Source: Armigeres subalbatus (taxonomy: Eukaryota; Arthropoda; Insecta; Diptera; Culicidae). From it: DNA of 64,000 nt. Where the stretch lies: NCBI RefSeq assembly GCF_024139115.2, contig NC_085140.1:30243806-30307805 (forward strand), in the 5' to 3' direction. A program made the translations under genes and the position numbers. Under the pieces are notes generated by a model. It did no database searches, was not told the origin of the DNA, and was given only the letters and a program-made list of their open reading frames with translations. The first letter of the stretch is position 1. Each line of letters starts with the position of its first letter. Positions 62,900-64,000 of this stretch are shown piece after piece.

Positions 62900-63121
62900 A
62901 ATTTTCCCGGCAAAACAACCAGTTCAGCCAAATGATACTTTCGGCTGAGTGTCTATTTCGGCCAAATGGCCAAACGACCATTTTGATCAAACGGCCTTTT
63001 CGGCGAAATGTGCTATTTGGCCATCCGACGTCATTTTCGGCTGTCTGTCCCTTTCGACCAAATGACCAAATGGCTAAAAAACTTTGTGCCAAGCAGTTTG
63101 TTTGGTCAAATAACATAATGA
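62900..63121. repeat. TTTGGCCGAAA array, continuation after the hAT
   Basis: Units TTTCGGCTGAG, TTTCGGCCAAATGG, TTTTCGGCGAAATG and TTTCGACCAAATGACC continue in the complement orientation up to the end of the LINE at about 63122. Confidence 0.7.
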
Positions 63122-64000
63122 CCCAAACAACAAATTTCATTTCATTTATTTAGTGAACATCTAAACAGATAACACTGAATCAACAATTTGACGCCACAAT
63201 GCACGGTTCGAGGCCGCATCTCTCCAACCTCGGATACGCCCCACGCTCGCCAAGTCGTTTTGCACCTGGTCTGCCCATCTCGCTCGCTGCGCTCTACGCC
63301 GTCTCGTACCTGCCGAATCGGAAGCGAACACCATCTTTGCAGGGTTGCTGTCCGGCATTCTTGCAACATGTCCTGCCCATCGTACCCTTCCGGCTTTAGC
63401 TACCTTCTGGATACTGGGTTCGCCGTAGAGTTGGGCGAGCTCATGGTTCATTCTTCGTCGCCACACACCGCCTTCTTGCACACCGCCAAAGATGGTCCTA
63501 AGCACCCGTCTCTTGAATACTCCGAGTGCTTGCAAGTCCTCCTCGAGCATTGTCCATGTTTCATGTCCGTAGAGGACAACCGGTCTTATAAGCGTCTTGT
63601 ACATGACACATTTGGTGCGGTGACGAATCTTTTTCGACCGCAGTTTCTTCTGGAGCCCGTAGTAGGCCCGACTTCCACAGATGATGCGCCTTCGTATTTC
63701 ACGACTAACGTTGTTGTCAGCCGTTAGCAAGGATCCGAGGTAGACGAATTCCTCGACCACCTCGAAGGTATCCCCGTCTATCGTAACACTGCTTCCCAGG
63801 CGGGCCCTGTCGCGCTCGGTTCCGCCCACAAGCATGTACTTTGTCTTTGACGCATTCACCACCAGCCCAACTTTTGTTGCTTCACGTTTCAGGCGGGTGT
63901 ACAGTTCTGCCACCTTTGCAAATGTTCGGCCGACAATGTCCATGTCATCCGCGAAAACAAATATATTGACTGGATCTGTTGAAAATCGTACCCCGGCTGT
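63122..64000 (-). pseudogene. LINE reverse transcriptase C-terminal part, cut by the window edge
   Basis: The minus-strand frame is open from the window end: NIFVFADDMDIVGRTF (catalytic FADD), then SKTKYMLVGG, EFVYLGSLLTADNNVSREI, LYGHETWTMLEE, ALGVFKRRVLRTIFGGV and RWAGHVARM, with a stop at 63161. It is the same LINE group as 34383-37678. The element's 3' end shows a short AAATGAAATGAAAT tail. This stretch itself has no break, so it could belong to a longer or even complete copy extending past 64000. Confidence 0.88.

Noticed and set aside
63188..63727. 179-residue + strand frame
   Set aside because: It is antisense to a clear LINE reverse transcriptase frame and shows no motifs of its own.

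Overview
This is eukaryotic nuclear DNA, almost certainly from an Aedes mosquito and most likely Ae. aegypti. It is AT-rich and crowded with transposons. It contains Feilai-type tRNA-derived SINEs (a family described from Ae. aegypti), BEL/Pao and Ty3/gypsy LTR elements, R1-type and other LINEs, several hAT elements with 8-bp target duplications, and many short palindromic MITEs. There is no operon structure and nothing bacterial.

The only well-supported host genes are two intronless divergent ionotropic receptor (IR) genes on the + strand, at 3843-5477 and 30591-32225. Both encode 544 residues, about 89% identical by eye, and they share the same TATA/initiator promoter and some downstream sequence. 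They are a tandem duplicate pair.

The 25 kb between the two IR genes is a nested transposon pile. The oldest layer is a minus-strand BEL/Pao element, from its 3' LTR near 6727 to a truncated end near 30312. It was split by a TA-flanked MITE (6907-7147), an outer hAT (7441-11533) that itself holds an inner hAT (8258-10882), a complete 9.2-kb gypsy element (14012-23239), and a Feilai SINE (23993-24226 plus 29759-29813). The SINE was split by an R1-type LINE (24227-29758), which was in turn split by a second Feilai SINE (27715-27996). Target-site duplications read directly from the sequence order most of these events.

From 32.2 to 46.5 kb come a TTAA-flanked MITE, a 3.3-kb LINE (34383-37678), several MITEs, a foldback element with arms near 590 bp (40583-42659), copies of an unclassified repeat ending in a GACGTAAACTACGTC-like motif, and a hAT MITE (44168-44974) whose unoccupied counterpart survives about 0.8 kb downstream. 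A complete BEL/Pao element with 5-bp TSDs lies at 46496-52973. It is young by LTR similarity but has broken ORFs.

From 53.4 to 57.5 kb is low-copy-looking DNA with no gene I can support. From 57.5 to 63.1 kb is a series of tandem arrays: a polypurine GTGAGAAGT-like array, an AAATTCTTCGGAA-like array, a TTTGGCCGAAA array that flips orientation, and a 23-bp hairpin minisatellite carried inside a hAT element (60440-62891). The window ends inside a minus-strand LINE. I found no credible new enzymatic or defence system. The most interesting items are the nested stratigraphy between the IR paralogs, a 5' UTR block shared by two different LINEs, the minisatellite-bearing hAT, and the hAT with its empty-site counterpart.
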